Assembly (NCBI RefSeq): GCF_001180305.1
Contig: NZ_CVSX01000023.1
Coordinates: 62,001-126,000 of the forward strand
DNA from: Prochlorococcus marinus
GTDB lineage: Bacteria; Cyanobacteriota; Cyanobacteriia; PCC-6307; Cyanobiaceae
Reading direction: 5' to 3'
Length of the DNA stretch: 64,000 bases
How positions within the stretch are numbered: the first letter of the stretch is position 1; each line of letters starts with the position of its first letter. Made by a program: the position numbers and the translations under genes. Of the stretch, positions 7,526 to 15,912 are shown piece after piece. The notes under the pieces are model-generated. The model did not search any database. It was not told the DNA's origin and saw only the letters and a list, made by a program, of their open reading frames with translations.

Positions 7526-9013
7526 TTAATACTTTAAATCCTTATTTTCTTTATCTTTAGCAATTATTTCCATGGCAGGTTTTAGCATTTCTTTGTAGTT
7601 TTTCCATCCGCCAACTGACTTTGAATTAATTGGTGATCGAACTTCTACATTGCTTCTTGTTGAAATTTGGCGTTTATTTAAATGTGGTGATAAATATAAT
7701 TCATTCCAATCCCACTTCAGCCAATAAATTAAAGACTTTATTTCTTTAACTGGGTTTTTTACTAATTTGTCATAATTCAATTCATATATTTGTTGTTTAA
7801 ATTTATTTTTATATATTTTCATTATTTTTTTTTGGTCAGAGTAAACTTCAGCACAATCAACTAAGGAAGAAGAAAATGTAATGCTATTAAAAAAATGAGC
7901 TCTATAAATTGAGAGAATATTATCTAATGGGTTTCTATAACAATGAATAATTCTAGCATTCGGAATTAGCGCTGCAATTATTCCTGCATATTGATAATTA
8001 AATAACCATTTATTTGTAGTAATTGTTGCTTGCTTATTAATTCTTTTAATGTTTTTTTTATAAATTTCACCGAGATTTAATTTTTGACTTGTCTCAATAT
8101 ATTCTTTATATGAATCCTCAAAAATATTGACTTCTCCAAGATCTGTAACTTGAGAATTTAAACTAATAATTGATTCGATTAAAGTAGAACCAGATCTAGG
8201 AAGTCCAACTATAAAAATACTTAATGGATCATTTGACGATTTTGGAGAATTATTTTGTAAATTGCTAAGGGATTGTTTCAATTCATTTGTTTTTTTGATT
8301 AAAAAGTTTGCATTCGATTTTTGCATTTTTAATTTTAAATTATTTGCAGTAATTAGATTTTTAGCACTTTCTCTATATTCATTTTTTCTATGTAGGATGT
8401 TAGCCCTCGCAAAAAAAATGTTCACTAAATCTCTGCTTCTTTGATTTTTTAAAAGATCCTTAGAAAAAAGCTTTTCTTGCCATTTATGATTTTGATTTTT
8501 GTTATTAATGGTTGATAAAGAATAATATGCATCAGAAAAGTGAGGGTATATTTCAAGAGCATTTTGCGTATATAATTCAGCTTCCTGCAATCGACCGAGA
8601 TCTTTTAACATGAATCCTAGATTATAATGCGCAATTGCGAAATTAGGCTTATGTTTTATTGCTTGTTTTAGATATATTTCTGCTTGTTGAAAATCTTTTT
8701 TATCTATAAATATTCCTGCAAGATTATAGTATGCATTAGCATATTCAGGATTTAATATTATTGCTTTTTTGAGATTTATTTCTGCTTCTTTATGTTTGCC
8801 TTCTTCTTTGAGAAATGTTCCATAATTTGAAAATACTCTGTAATCTTCTATTCCATTTTTAATAAGATATAAATAATATTTTCCAGCCTCAATTTTATTG
8901 CCTTGTCTTTGGAGTTCAAATGCTTTCTTAATTAATTGGTCAAGATTAATTTTATTATTTATAGTTTGAAGTTTTTTCTTTTTTTTAGGTCTTTTTTCTC
9001 CAAAACCTTTCAT
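7526..9013 (-). CDS. TPR-repeat sulfotransferase family protein
   Basis: This 495-aa paralogue of the protein at 573-1949 has about one more TPR unit (TPRs about residues 30-165; for example AYYNLAGIFIDKKDFQQAEI). The sulfotransferase domain begins near 265. The PAPS 5'-phosphosulfate loop is IVGLPRSGSTLIESI (268-282) and the 3'-phosphate region is HCYRNPLDNILSIYR. The C-terminal signature SVGGWKNYKEMLKP is nearly identical in both full paralogues, pointing to duplication. The start gives MKGFGEKRPKKKKK, the same head as the partial copy at 1-186. TPRs may bind a protein partner or acceptor. The acceptor is unknown. Confidence 0.83.
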   Translation of the reverse strand: MKGFGEKRPKKKKKLQTINNKINLDQLIKKAFELQRQGNKIEAGKYYLYLIKNGIEDYRVFSNYGTFLKEEGKHKEAEINLKKAIILNPEYANAYYNLAGIFIDKKDFQQAEIYLKQAIKHKPNFAIAHYNLGFMLKDLGRLQEAELYTQNALEIYPHFSDAYYSLSTINNKNQNHKWQEKLFSKDLLKNQRSRDLVNIFFARANILHRKNEYRESAKNLITANNLKLKMQKSNANFLIKKTNELKQSLSNLQNNSPKSSNDPLSIFIVGLPRSGSTLIESIISLNSQVTDLGEVNIFEDSYKEYIETSQKLNLGEIYKKNIKRINKQATITTNKWLFNYQYAGIIAALIPNARIIHCYRNPLDNILSIYRAHFFNSITFSSSLVDCAEVYSDQKKIMKIYKNKFKQQIYELNYDKLVKNPVKEIKSLIYWLKWDWNELYLSPHLNKRQISTRSNVEVRSPINSKSVGGWKNYKEMLKPAMEIIAKDKENKDLKY

Positions 9014-9146
9014 TCACTTTTTTTTTAATATTTAATAATTCTATATCAAATTAAATTTGAACGCTATCTATTAACTTTCAATATCCTACTAATTAGATAT
9101 GATTGGAAATTCTTTTTATAGATACTAGCCAAATATAGGAATAGCA

Positions 9147-9254
9147 ATGAAGAAATCGCTAGGTTATTTATTGAACACTCAATATGAAATTTTTAGAAAT
9201 CTTGCTTCCATATTTCATAAAGTTGAAAATAAAAAATGTATTCTCTACAATTAA
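9147..9254 (+). CDS. Possible 35-aa small ORF
   Basis: An ATG preceded by AGGA at a suitable distance opens a 35-codon frame (starting MKKSLGYLLNTQYEIF) in the otherwise empty 453-bp interval 9014-9466. The product is basic, with no clear membrane segment. The only support is the ribosome-binding site and isolation from other genes, so it may be chance. I see nothing else in the interval: the rest is AT-rich with no strong hairpin terminator. Confidence 0.25.
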   Translation: MKKSLGYLLNTQYEIFRNLASIFHKVENKKCILYN

Positions 9255-9466
9255 TTTATATATTAATAATTAGGTTATTAGTATTGGATCTTATAAGTTT
9301 TACCGTGGTTTTAAAAGCTATTTATTACTCAATAAATTTCATAAATGCTAGTAATTTTCAAACTTCTAAAATTCGTAGGTTTTAAGATGTGGGTAAGCTA
9401 TCAATTTTTTTGAGAATTGAAGACCTTTAATTTATTTAATAAATTTTAAATTAGATTTAAAACGTA

Positions 9467-10180
9467 ATGACTCAAATTATTAAATTAAGTCGATCAACTG
9501 TAGAGAAATATATTAATTGCCCAAGATGTTGTGTACTTGATAAAAAATATCAAATAAAACCTCCATCTTTACCATTTACTCTAAATATAGCTGTAGATAA
9601 TTTATGTAAAAATGAATTTGATCACTACAGAAAAATACAAGAGCCACATCCTTTATTTATAGAAAATGGTATTGATGCGGTTCCTTTCAAGCATCAAGAT
9701 TTAGATAGTTGGAGAAATAATTTTCAAGGTATAAGATATAAATCAATTAAGCATTCTTATGATTTTGGTGGAGCTGTAGATGATATTTGGCAGAAAAAAA
9801 ATGGTGATCTTATTATTGTTGATGTAAAAGCAACATCTAGAAGCAATTTTGATTGGTCAGAGACTTTTAGTAAATACGAATATGCAAAAGCTTATAAAAG
9901 ACAATTAGAAATGTATCAATGGTTATTTAAAAAAAACGGCTTTCAAGTTGCTAATGAAGCCTATCTTTTATATTTTAATGGAAAGAAAAATGAAAAGGTT
10001 TTTAATAATCAGTTAAATTTTGATGTACACCTAATTAAATTAGATTGTTCTACATCTTGGGTAGAAAATAAGATAATTGATACAGTTAATTTATTGCGAA
10101 AGGATATTTTTCCAAAACCTTCTTTGAATTGCGAATATTGTAATTATTTAAAGAAACGTTGGAGATTATCGATATCTTAA
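9467..10180 (+). CDS. PD-(D/E)XK nuclease with Cas4-like cysteine cluster
   Basis: This 237-aa protein carries the PD-(D/E)XK order of motifs: the first acid in GGAVDD (D105), the core IIVDVKATSR (D119, K121), and QLEMY (Q146, Y150) for motif IV. Cysteines at the N-terminus (C18, C21, C22, in NCPRCC) and near the C-terminus (C222, C225, in NCEYCNY) bracket the nuclease core. This is the arrangement that binds a 4Fe-4S cluster in Cas4 and AddB-type nucleases. Family members cut single-stranded or end DNA. No CRISPR array or cas gene is in the window, so this is a solo nuclease, perhaps for repair or phage-related. Confidence 0.72.
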   Translation: MTQIIKLSRSTVEKYINCPRCCVLDKKYQIKPPSLPFTLNIAVDNLCKNEFDHYRKIQEPHPLFIENGIDAVPFKHQDLDSWRNNFQGIRYKSIKHSYDFGGAVDDIWQKKNGDLIIVDVKATSRSNFDWSETFSKYEYAKAYKRQLEMYQWLFKKNGFQVANEAYLLYFNGKKNEKVFNNQLNFDVHLIKLDCSTSWVENKIIDTVNLLRKDIFPKPSLNCEYCNYLKKRWRLSIS

Positions 10181-10261
10181 TACTTGTAGAAAAATTTCTG
10201 GATATTCTTTGAAAAATAGCGAATAGAAGATACTCTTTAATTAGATTGTAAATTTTGACTT

Positions 10262-10870
10262 TTGATAAATTCAAAAAATTCTGATAGAAAGATAACTAAT
10301 CATCTTCAACAAGATGTAGTAAAAGTTTCTGGTAAAATAGTTTTTATTAATCCTTTTTTGTATTGGCGAAGGTTTGACGAAAATACCAACAGATGGCTTA
10401 GAGAGCTTGGTCAGATGTCAGAGGATCAAATTCAACCTAATAGAAATCGTTTTTATCCTGAAATAGATTGGTCTGATTTAAGTCACGAGCAAAAGCTCAT
10501 AAAAGATGCCACTATTGAGATGTTTTTAAAAACTCTTGAATTGATAAGTACATTTCATCCTTCTCTTAGTTCTGGCCAGCTATTAGAAGTTGAGAGAAAA
10601 ATGGCTATCATTAAAAAAGCACCTTTTGAAAAGTGGGTTAAAAAATCTTTTGCAAAAAAAGCAAGATTATTAGAAAATGAAAAAAGAAAATATCAAAGAG
10701 AAAGGTTTTTTAATGCTTGGAAAGAATGGTTTTGTCTTGAAAATACTCAACAAGCTATTCTGCCATTCATAGTTACCATCTTCATTTCATCATTCATAGG
10801 TTGGTCTTTAGGAATATCCAAAAATAGTTGTAACCCTTATTTTGAACAAAACCAAGATCAATTAAATTAA
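10262..10870 (+). CDS. Unknown protein with C-terminal membrane anchor
   Basis: This is a 202-aa protein starting at TTG. The N-terminal two thirds are soluble and charged (FLYWRRFDENTNRWLREL; a Lys/Arg-rich helix about residues 120-150). A single hydrophobic segment near 166-186 (AILPFIVTIFISSFIGWSLGI) lies close to the C-terminus. It therefore looks like a tail-anchored membrane protein with its bulk in the cytoplasm. It follows the nuclease gene by 81 bp on the same strand and could be cotranscribed with it. No family was recognised. Confidence 0.6.
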   Translation: MINSKNSDRKITNHLQQDVVKVSGKIVFINPFLYWRRFDENTNRWLRELGQMSEDQIQPNRNRFYPEIDWSDLSHEQKLIKDATIEMFLKTLELISTFHPSLSSGQLLEVERKMAIIKKAPFEKWVKKSFAKKARLLENEKRKYQRERFFNAWKEWFCLENTQQAILPFIVTIFISSFIGWSLGISKNSCNPYFEQNQDQLN

Positions 10871-10977
10871 TTTTTTTTAAAATATTTTTTAAAATCCAAC
10901 TTAATATAATTTTGAAAAATAAAAATTTCTATCTAGAATTGGATTAAATGGATTAATAATTTAAAAATATATTCCTT

Positions 10978-11121
10978 ATGAATGAAAAATCAACTGCAAA
11001 TGATATTGAAAATGATGAGAGTAGTAGGAGTACTTTAGAAACTGATTATGAAATTTTACTTAATAAACTTGGGGAGATAAAAACGACTATTTCTTTTTTA
11101 AAAAAAAATATATTTAGATAA
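10978..11121 (+). CDS. Small acidic protein (47 aa), unknown
   Basis: A 47-codon frame starts at the ATG at 10978 and ends 11 bp before the TTG start of mrdA. The product is acidic and Ser-rich at its N-terminus, then becomes amphipathic and coiled (YEILLNKLGEIKTTISFLKK). The tight spacing to mrdA and the good codon pattern suggest a real gene cotranscribed with it. It has no detectable membrane segment and no known family. Confidence 0.45.
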   Translation: MNEKSTANDIENDESSRSTLETDYEILLNKLGEIKTTISFLKKNIFR

Positions 11122-11132
11122 ATTTAAAGTTT

Positions 11133-12923
11133 TTGATAAAAAATACTTCTAATAAAAAATCTCTTTCATTAAGGAGACAACCTTTTGTTTTCCTCAGTTT
11201 ATCTTCTCTTGCGTTTTTATTGATCTTAATAAGATTAATTTTTTTGCAAATATTTAATTATGAATCTTTTAAAAAAATGTCTGACGAGAATAGGATTAGA
11301 CTTATCGCTTCTCAACCAATACGTGGAAGAATATTTGATAATAATGGTAATGTTTTAGCAGATAGTAAAGTTAAATATTCTCTAATAATAAAACCTCAAT
11401 CTGTAAATAAAAGTACTTGGGAAAGACATAAATTTGGTATTTCTGATCTGTTAAATGTTGACAGTCAATTGATTCAAGAAAAATATATTGATGGTTTAAA
11501 AAATCAGAAACTTTCAGTCACTATTCTTGATGATTTAAACCCGGATCAATTAATTAAATTTAAAGAAAATGAAGATAATTTATTTAGTTTTGAAATAGCA
11601 ACTAAATTAATAAGAAATTATCCTTATAAATCTCTAGCTGCCCACGTTATTGGATATACTCAGCCAGTCACTGATTCAGAATATAAATTCTTATCTAAAA
11701 AGGGTTATAAATTAAATGACTTAATTGGGAGAACTGGCATTGAATATGTTTATGAAGACCTTATTAGGGGTGAATGGGGTGGAGAAATGATTGAAGTAAA
11801 TTCTATAGGCAAATTCCAAAGATCATTGGGGATTAAACCTGCAAAGCAAGGTAATGATATTGAATTGACTATTGATATGCAATTGCAAGTAGTTGCTGAA
11901 GAAGTACTTAAAGATAAAAAAGCGGGAGCAATTATAGTTATGGATCCAAGAGATGGTGCAATAAAGGCAATGGCTAGTAAACCAACATTTGATATAAATT
12001 TTTTTTCAAAAGATTTTAAACCTGAAAGAGAATATAAAAGGTTGTTTAATTCAGCTGAAAAACCTCTTTTTAATAGAGCATTAAATGCTTATGATCCAGG
12101 AAGTGTATGGAAAATAGTAACGGCTTTGGCTGGTTTGGAAAGTGGAAAATTCCCTATTGATACTATGTTGGAGACAAAAGCATGTATCACATATGGTAGT
12201 CAATGTTTTAGAGAGCATAACGATTTAGGTTTTGGTGTAATTGGATATGAAGATGCTTTAAGAGTATCTAGCAATACTTTCTTTTATCAAGTTGGTTATG
12301 GCGTAGGTGTTGATGAAATTCATGAGGTTTCCGGTAAGCTTGGTTTCAATTCTTTATCTGGGATTGAAATTTCTGAACAAGAAAATATTGGATTAGTAGC
12401 GAGTAGTCAATGGGCTGAAGATGGAAGAGGATGGGGTGAACCAGGTAAGACTCCCTGGGTACCAGAAGATATTGCAAGTATGTCGATTGGACAATTTGTG
12501 GTTCAAGTCACTCCTATTCAAATAGCAAGAGCTTATGCTGCTATTGCCAATGGAGGTTATCTTGTTACTCCTCATTTAGTCAAAAAAGATGGAAATTATT
12601 TTTCAGATAAAAAACGTATTAAACTTGATTTTGATCCCCAAAATATTCAGTTGATAAAAAGTGGTCTTAGGAAAGTAGTTGAAGCTGGCACAGGTCAATC
12701 AATTAATTTTGGAGTAACAAATCTACCCCCAGTTTCCGGTAAAACTGGAACGGCTGAAGATGGTGAAGGTGGTTTGGATCATGCATGGTTCGTTTGTTTT
12801 ACCCCTTCGGAAAAGACTGAGTTACTTGTAGTTGCTTTTGCACAAAACACTCCTGGTGGCGGTTCAGTACATGCACTTCCAATGGCTAGAGAAATTTTAA
12901 AAGTTTGGAATGAAAACAAATGA
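11133..12923 (+). CDS. mrdA: Penicillin-binding protein 2, peptidoglycan transpeptidase
   Basis: Class B PBP of 596 aa. It has a short cytoplasmic head, one membrane segment (about residues 18-40), a pedestal domain with the IRGRIFDNNGNVLAD box (63-77), and a transpeptidase domain. The catalytic triad motifs are visible: SVWK (S324-K327), SSN (379-381) and KTG (537-539). Length and pedestal fit PBP2, which cross-links wall during elongation with MreB and RodA, better than FtsI, though FtsI is hard to exclude. The start is TTG, since no ATG precedes the membrane helix. The preceding 47-aa ORF is probably in the same transcript. Confidence 0.88.
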   Translation: MIKNTSNKKSLSLRRQPFVFLSLSSLAFLLILIRLIFLQIFNYESFKKMSDENRIRLIASQPIRGRIFDNNGNVLADSKVKYSLIIKPQSVNKSTWERHKFGISDLLNVDSQLIQEKYIDGLKNQKLSVTILDDLNPDQLIKFKENEDNLFSFEIATKLIRNYPYKSLAAHVIGYTQPVTDSEYKFLSKKGYKLNDLIGRTGIEYVYEDLIRGEWGGEMIEVNSIGKFQRSLGIKPAKQGNDIELTIDMQLQVVAEEVLKDKKAGAIIVMDPRDGAIKAMASKPTFDINFFSKDFKPEREYKRLFNSAEKPLFNRALNAYDPGSVWKIVTALAGLESGKFPIDTMLETKACITYGSQCFREHNDLGFGVIGYEDALRVSSNTFFYQVGYGVGVDEIHEVSGKLGFNSLSGIEISEQENIGLVASSQWAEDGRGWGEPGKTPWVPEDIASMSIGQFVVQVTPIQIARAYAAIANGGYLVTPHLVKKDGNYFSDKKRIKLDFDPQNIQLIKSGLRKVVEAGTGQSINFGVTNLPPVSGKTGTAEDGEGGLDHAWFVCFTPSEKTELLVVAFAQNTPGGGSVHALPMAREILKVWNENK

Positions 12924-12946
12924 CGGTTAATTTCACTTTAAATAAT

Positions 12947-13471
12947 TTACGTTTTTAATTTTTCCATTTGTAAAAGTCTGTGAAGGATATCTTCAATTGT
13001 TTTTGTATCAATTGGTTTACTATAAGAGGACAATAGTTGTCTTCCTAATACTTGACTTCCTAAGTGAACTAATTGAATGCGTAATGAGGTAAGTAACTCT
13101 AAACCTATTCCACCAGAGAATGTAGCAATTGCGATTGGTTGACCATTAAATAAATTCCTAAAATCATCTCCTGAAATAGATAACCAAGCTATGAAGTTTG
13201 AGAGAATAGGAGGTATAGATCCATTATATTCAGGAGCACAAATCACCCACTTTTCTATTGTGAAAAGCTTTTTTTTTAATTCTTCTATTACAACTGGGAT
13301 ATTATCTTTGCTATGAATTCTTGGATTAAATAAAGGAATATCAATGGTCGTAAGATCTAGTATCTCTGAACTTATTTTAAGTTCATTACTTTTTTCAAGG
13401 AATTTTTCTGAAAGTTCTAGATTTTTTCCACAACTAGCAGTAATGATTATAAGATCTTTTGATTCAGTCAT
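12947..13471 (-). CDS. NAD(P)H-dependent FMN reductase family protein
   Basis: This 174-aa flavodoxin-fold protein has the FMN_red signature CAPEYNGSIPPILSNFIAWL (about residues 78-97) and the phosphate-binding strand IIITASCGKNLELS near the N-terminus. These enzymes reduce FMN or bound flavin, or act as quinone or azo reductases. It starts 17 bp after flv1 on the same strand, so it is probably the third gene of a flv3-flv1-reductase unit. It may supply electrons or reduced flavin to the flavodiiron proteins, but that is inference from position. Confidence 0.8.
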   Translation of the reverse strand: MTESKDLIIITASCGKNLELSEKFLEKSNELKISSEILDLTTIDIPLFNPRIHSKDNIPVVIEELKKKLFTIEKWVICAPEYNGSIPPILSNFIAWLSISGDDFRNLFNGQPIAIATFSGGIGLELLTSLRIQLVHLGSQVLGRQLLSSYSKPIDTKTIEDILHRLLQMEKLKT

Positions 13472-13488
13472 AAATTAGATAAATAAAT

Positions 13489-15291
13489 TTAATAGTTAGC
13501 ACCTGTTTTACGGTGATGAACTGCGGTTAGACTATCGGATTTTAGTATATTGCCGTGTAGTACTTCAGCATATATTACCCAATGATCCCCACATTCCATT
13601 CTCTCTTTTACTGATGCGTCTAACCAGGCTAAAGATTCAGGAATGATTATTTGTTCATTGGGAGTTAACTCAATATCTAAACCTTCAAATCTATCTTCTC
13701 CTGGTGCAAAGGTTTTTGTGAATCTTTTCAAAGGTTCTTTAAAATCTTTTTCGCTAAGAATATTTAATGCGAATGAATCTCCTATTTGCAGAAGAGACTC
13801 TACCGACCTATCTTTTGCAACTGCAATACTTAATCCCGGAGGAGAAAAACTTGCTTGACTAACCCAAGATGCAAGCATAGCCCCTTTGATATTATTCTTA
13901 TCTTTGCCTTTAGAGGCAGTTAGAACGCAGAGTGACCCAATTACTCTCCCAAGAGCTTGTAGCTTTGGATCCGTTTTGCTTGTAATCATTCCAGTATCTG
14001 ACGTTCTGGGTTTTTTCTTTGCTTTTTTTATAATTTTTCTTCCAAAGTGAGTTCCTATTTCTTCTAGCTCTTTAATCTTTGGTTTATTTGGACTGAATTT
14101 AATCCTTATGGGTTCAAAACTAAACTTAAAACCACCGTCTTTTAATTTTGTTTCAAGTAAATCTATAGCTTCGCCGCTCCAGCCAAAACTACCAAAAATT
14201 CCTACTGGTTTATCTCTATTACCCTCTGATAATAATGTTCCTAGTGCACTTACTATTGGAGTTGGGGCGTGACCACCTAGTGTTGGTGATCCTATTAAAT
14301 ATCCATCAGCGTTTTGGATAGATTTTATAAGTACATCATTTGGTGTAAATTCACAATTTATACTTTCAACTTCGACAGAAGTTCTATTTATCCCTTTAGC
14401 CAATGCATCACCAATTGAGGCTGTATTTCCATATGCACTTGCATATATCAGAGCGATCTTAGGATTATTTTTTGAGATATTTTCACCCCATCTAATGTAG
14501 TCATTTAAGAAGCTTTTTAAACTATATTCGATAGCCGGACCATGTAATGGTGCAATAGTTTTAATGTCGTAATCTGCAATTTTTTCAGTTATTGATACTA
14601 CTTGATTAGACATTGGTGCCATTAAGCAATCATAAAAATGTTTCCTATCAATTTCTGTACTAACTCGATTGATTTCAGACCAATCTGCAGAAGCAATGTG
14701 AGCAGAGAAAATTTTTTCACTTAGAAGAATTTCTTGATTACGTTCATAAATTATCAGCCCTCCAGGCCAACGTGCTGTTGGAATAGGAATTAACTCTAGT
14801 GAAATGTTATCAAATTCTAAATTTAGTTCCTTTTTGACTATGTTTATATTGGGTAATTGAATTTCAACGAAGTCTTTTAAATTAGGATTTCTTTGATTCC
14901 AAAGTTCATTAATAAGTTTAAAGCCAGGATTTGAGCAAGTTATGGTTAAGTCCTGAAATTGCTTACTTACGGTTTTTATGGTTTCTATGATTTGAGGATT
15001 GATATGTCCAGAAATGACGTTTATTTTTTTTAATTTGTATTGATTAAAAAAATTAGATATTATCTCGTTAAATAAATTTAAATATTGTTTCTCAGGTGGA
15101 TGAATAATAAAAAGTTCCTCATTACTTCTAATGAAAAAAGTATTAAAAGAGGTTCCTTTTTCAAGGTTAAATTCAAGTTCAAATCTTTCTTTATTTTGGT
15201 CTAGGAATCTTACACAAGAAAAATTTTCAGTAATTTTAAATTCTGATAAATTTTGATTTTCTGCAAGTAAGCCTATATTAATATCTGACAT
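13489..15291 (-). CDS. flv1: Flavodiiron protein Flv1
   Basis: This 600-aa class C flavodiiron protein has a metallo-beta-lactamase-like domain (about 30-265), a flavodoxin domain (about 280-425; IALIYASAYGNTASIG) and a C-terminal flavin reductase-like domain (about 445-600). The canonical HxExDH iron-ligand motif is replaced: the equivalent stretch reads ISGHINPQIIETI. Loss of the ligands is typical of cyanobacterial Flv1, which acts as a heterodimer with Flv3. The complex reduces oxygen to water with NADPH or ferredoxin electrons on the acceptor side of photosystem I. It shares clear similarity with flv3 at 17539-19314 and is followed by an FMN reductase gene. Confidence 0.9.
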   Translation of the reverse strand: MSDINIGLLAENQNLSEFKITENFSCVRFLDQNKERFELEFNLEKGTSFNTFFIRSNEELFIIHPPEKQYLNLFNEIISNFFNQYKLKKINVISGHINPQIIETIKTVSKQFQDLTITCSNPGFKLINELWNQRNPNLKDFVEIQLPNINIVKKELNLEFDNISLELIPIPTARWPGGLIIYERNQEILLSEKIFSAHIASADWSEINRVSTEIDRKHFYDCLMAPMSNQVVSITEKIADYDIKTIAPLHGPAIEYSLKSFLNDYIRWGENISKNNPKIALIYASAYGNTASIGDALAKGINRTSVEVESINCEFTPNDVLIKSIQNADGYLIGSPTLGGHAPTPIVSALGTLLSEGNRDKPVGIFGSFGWSGEAIDLLETKLKDGGFKFSFEPIRIKFSPNKPKIKELEEIGTHFGRKIIKKAKKKPRTSDTGMITSKTDPKLQALGRVIGSLCVLTASKGKDKNNIKGAMLASWVSQASFSPPGLSIAVAKDRSVESLLQIGDSFALNILSEKDFKEPLKRFTKTFAPGEDRFEGLDIELTPNEQIIIPESLAWLDASVKERMECGDHWVIYAEVLHGNILKSDSLTAVHHRKTGANY

Positions 15292-15305
15292 TTCAAAGAC
15301 TTTTT

Positions 15306-15329
15306 TCTAATAGTGGTTAGTGACTTTCT
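15306..15329 (-). pseudogene. Relic of the flv3 3' end
   Basis: On the minus strand these 24 bases read like the last codons of flv3, ending KVTNHY-stop against KVANHY-stop in the intact gene (17538-17562). The two segments differ by three substitutions and one missing A. The relic's stop lies 15 bp before the flv1 start, the spacing expected of an operon. Homology stops upstream of it. I read it as the original flv3 terminus left behind when DNA inserted there. Confidence 0.6.
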
Positions 15330-15354
15330 AGCGATACCAAGGGGTGATATGCAC

Positions 15355-15429
15355 TTTCAACGGATTTTCAACTATCGACCAGAACATTTAATTCTTGGAA
15401 AACCGTTATGTATCAGTCGATTATACCTA
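15355..15429 (+). repeat. 75-bp direct repeat, copy A
   Basis: It begins TTTCAACGGATTTTCAAC and ends CGATTATACCTA. It matches copy B (16500-16574) over 75 bp with three substitutions and no gaps. Copy A lies 25 bp inside the flv3-end relic, at the left edge of the accessory DNA. An internal imperfect inverted repeat can fold into a stem. The family is unknown. Confidence 0.9.
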
Positions 15430-15496
15430 TAACAGCACCATTAATGAGTTATTAAATGTAGGGTTTCCAACTGGAACGCGATTTCTTGTTGATTAT

Positions 15497-15643
15497 CTAA
15501 GCAAATTGATGATTTTTATAAATTTTTCTGTAATCATCATGCAATCTTTCTGTTGCTAATCTTCTATTCTTCATTGCGTCTCTAATCAAATCCATTTCAT
15601 GGAAGTTTTGATTGAGAATAGTGAAAGGAGTAATGAGTTTCAT
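15497..15643 (-). CDS. 48-aa protein, unknown
   Basis: This minus-strand frame starts MKLITPFTILNQNFHEMD and encodes a hydrophilic, basic, helical product of 48 aa (RDAMKNRRLATERLHDDYRK). The start is preceded by AGGAGG four bases upstream, an almost perfect Shine-Dalgarno that is rare in this genome, which strongly supports translation. It lies between repeat copies A and B. It has no membrane segment, signal peptide or recognised family. A small regulatory or nucleic-acid-binding role is possible, given charge and size, but nothing proves it. Confidence 0.65.
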   Translation of the reverse strand: MKLITPFTILNQNFHEMDLIRDAMKNRRLATERLHDDYRKIYKNHQFA

Positions 15644-15647
15644 AAGA

Positions 15648-15653
15648 CCTCCT
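15648..15653 (-). promoter_or_regulatory. Strong Shine-Dalgarno for the 48-aa ORF
   Basis: AGGAGG on the minus strand lies four bases before the ATG at 15643. It decides the start of the 48-aa ORF and is a stronger match to the anti-SD than the other starts I inspected in this window. Confidence 0.7.
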
Positions 15654-15689
15654 ATATCTACACTTATATTGTCCTCCTTTTTACTTGAA

Positions 15690-15859
15690 ATTCATAGGGT
15701 ATTTCTACCCGAGTATTAGTGCTTTGTGGTTGTCACGACTATCATTTTCCATTCAGTAGGAGTAGAAATAATTCAGGAGTCAAAAGCACTTCATCGACTT
15801 TGTGGACAGCGAGGTGCATACGACTCGAAGAGGGCGAATAAATGCCCTCTTATTTTTTT
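15690..15859 (+). ncRNA. Candidate small RNA ending in an intrinsic terminator
   Basis: The segment contains a 5-bp hairpin (GGGTA-TTTC-TACCC near 15697-15710), about 110 bases of mixed sequence with higher GC than the surroundings, and a strong plus-strand terminator (15828-15859). No plus-strand gene precedes it, so the terminator implies a short untranslated transcript starting somewhere near 15680-15730. The 77-codon frame from 15726 runs through the terminator and is unlikely to be translated. The RNA start and function are unknown. Confidence 0.4.
15828..15859 (+). terminator. Rho-independent terminator
   Basis: An 8-bp perfect stem, AAGAGGGC (15828-15835) with GCCCTCTT (15844-15851), has an 8-base loop and is followed by A then seven Ts. 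This is the clearest intrinsic terminator seen in the window, and it faces the plus strand. Confidence 0.8.
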
Positions 15860-15912
15860 CTTTGATCTACTTTATAGATCTACAGTGTGGAAAGGGAGAG
15901 AGGGATGTTGCT

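Noticed and set aside
9467-10180. CRISPR-Cas locus
   Set aside because: Only a Cas4-like nuclease is seen. I found no regularly spaced repeats and no cas1, cas2 or effector gene.
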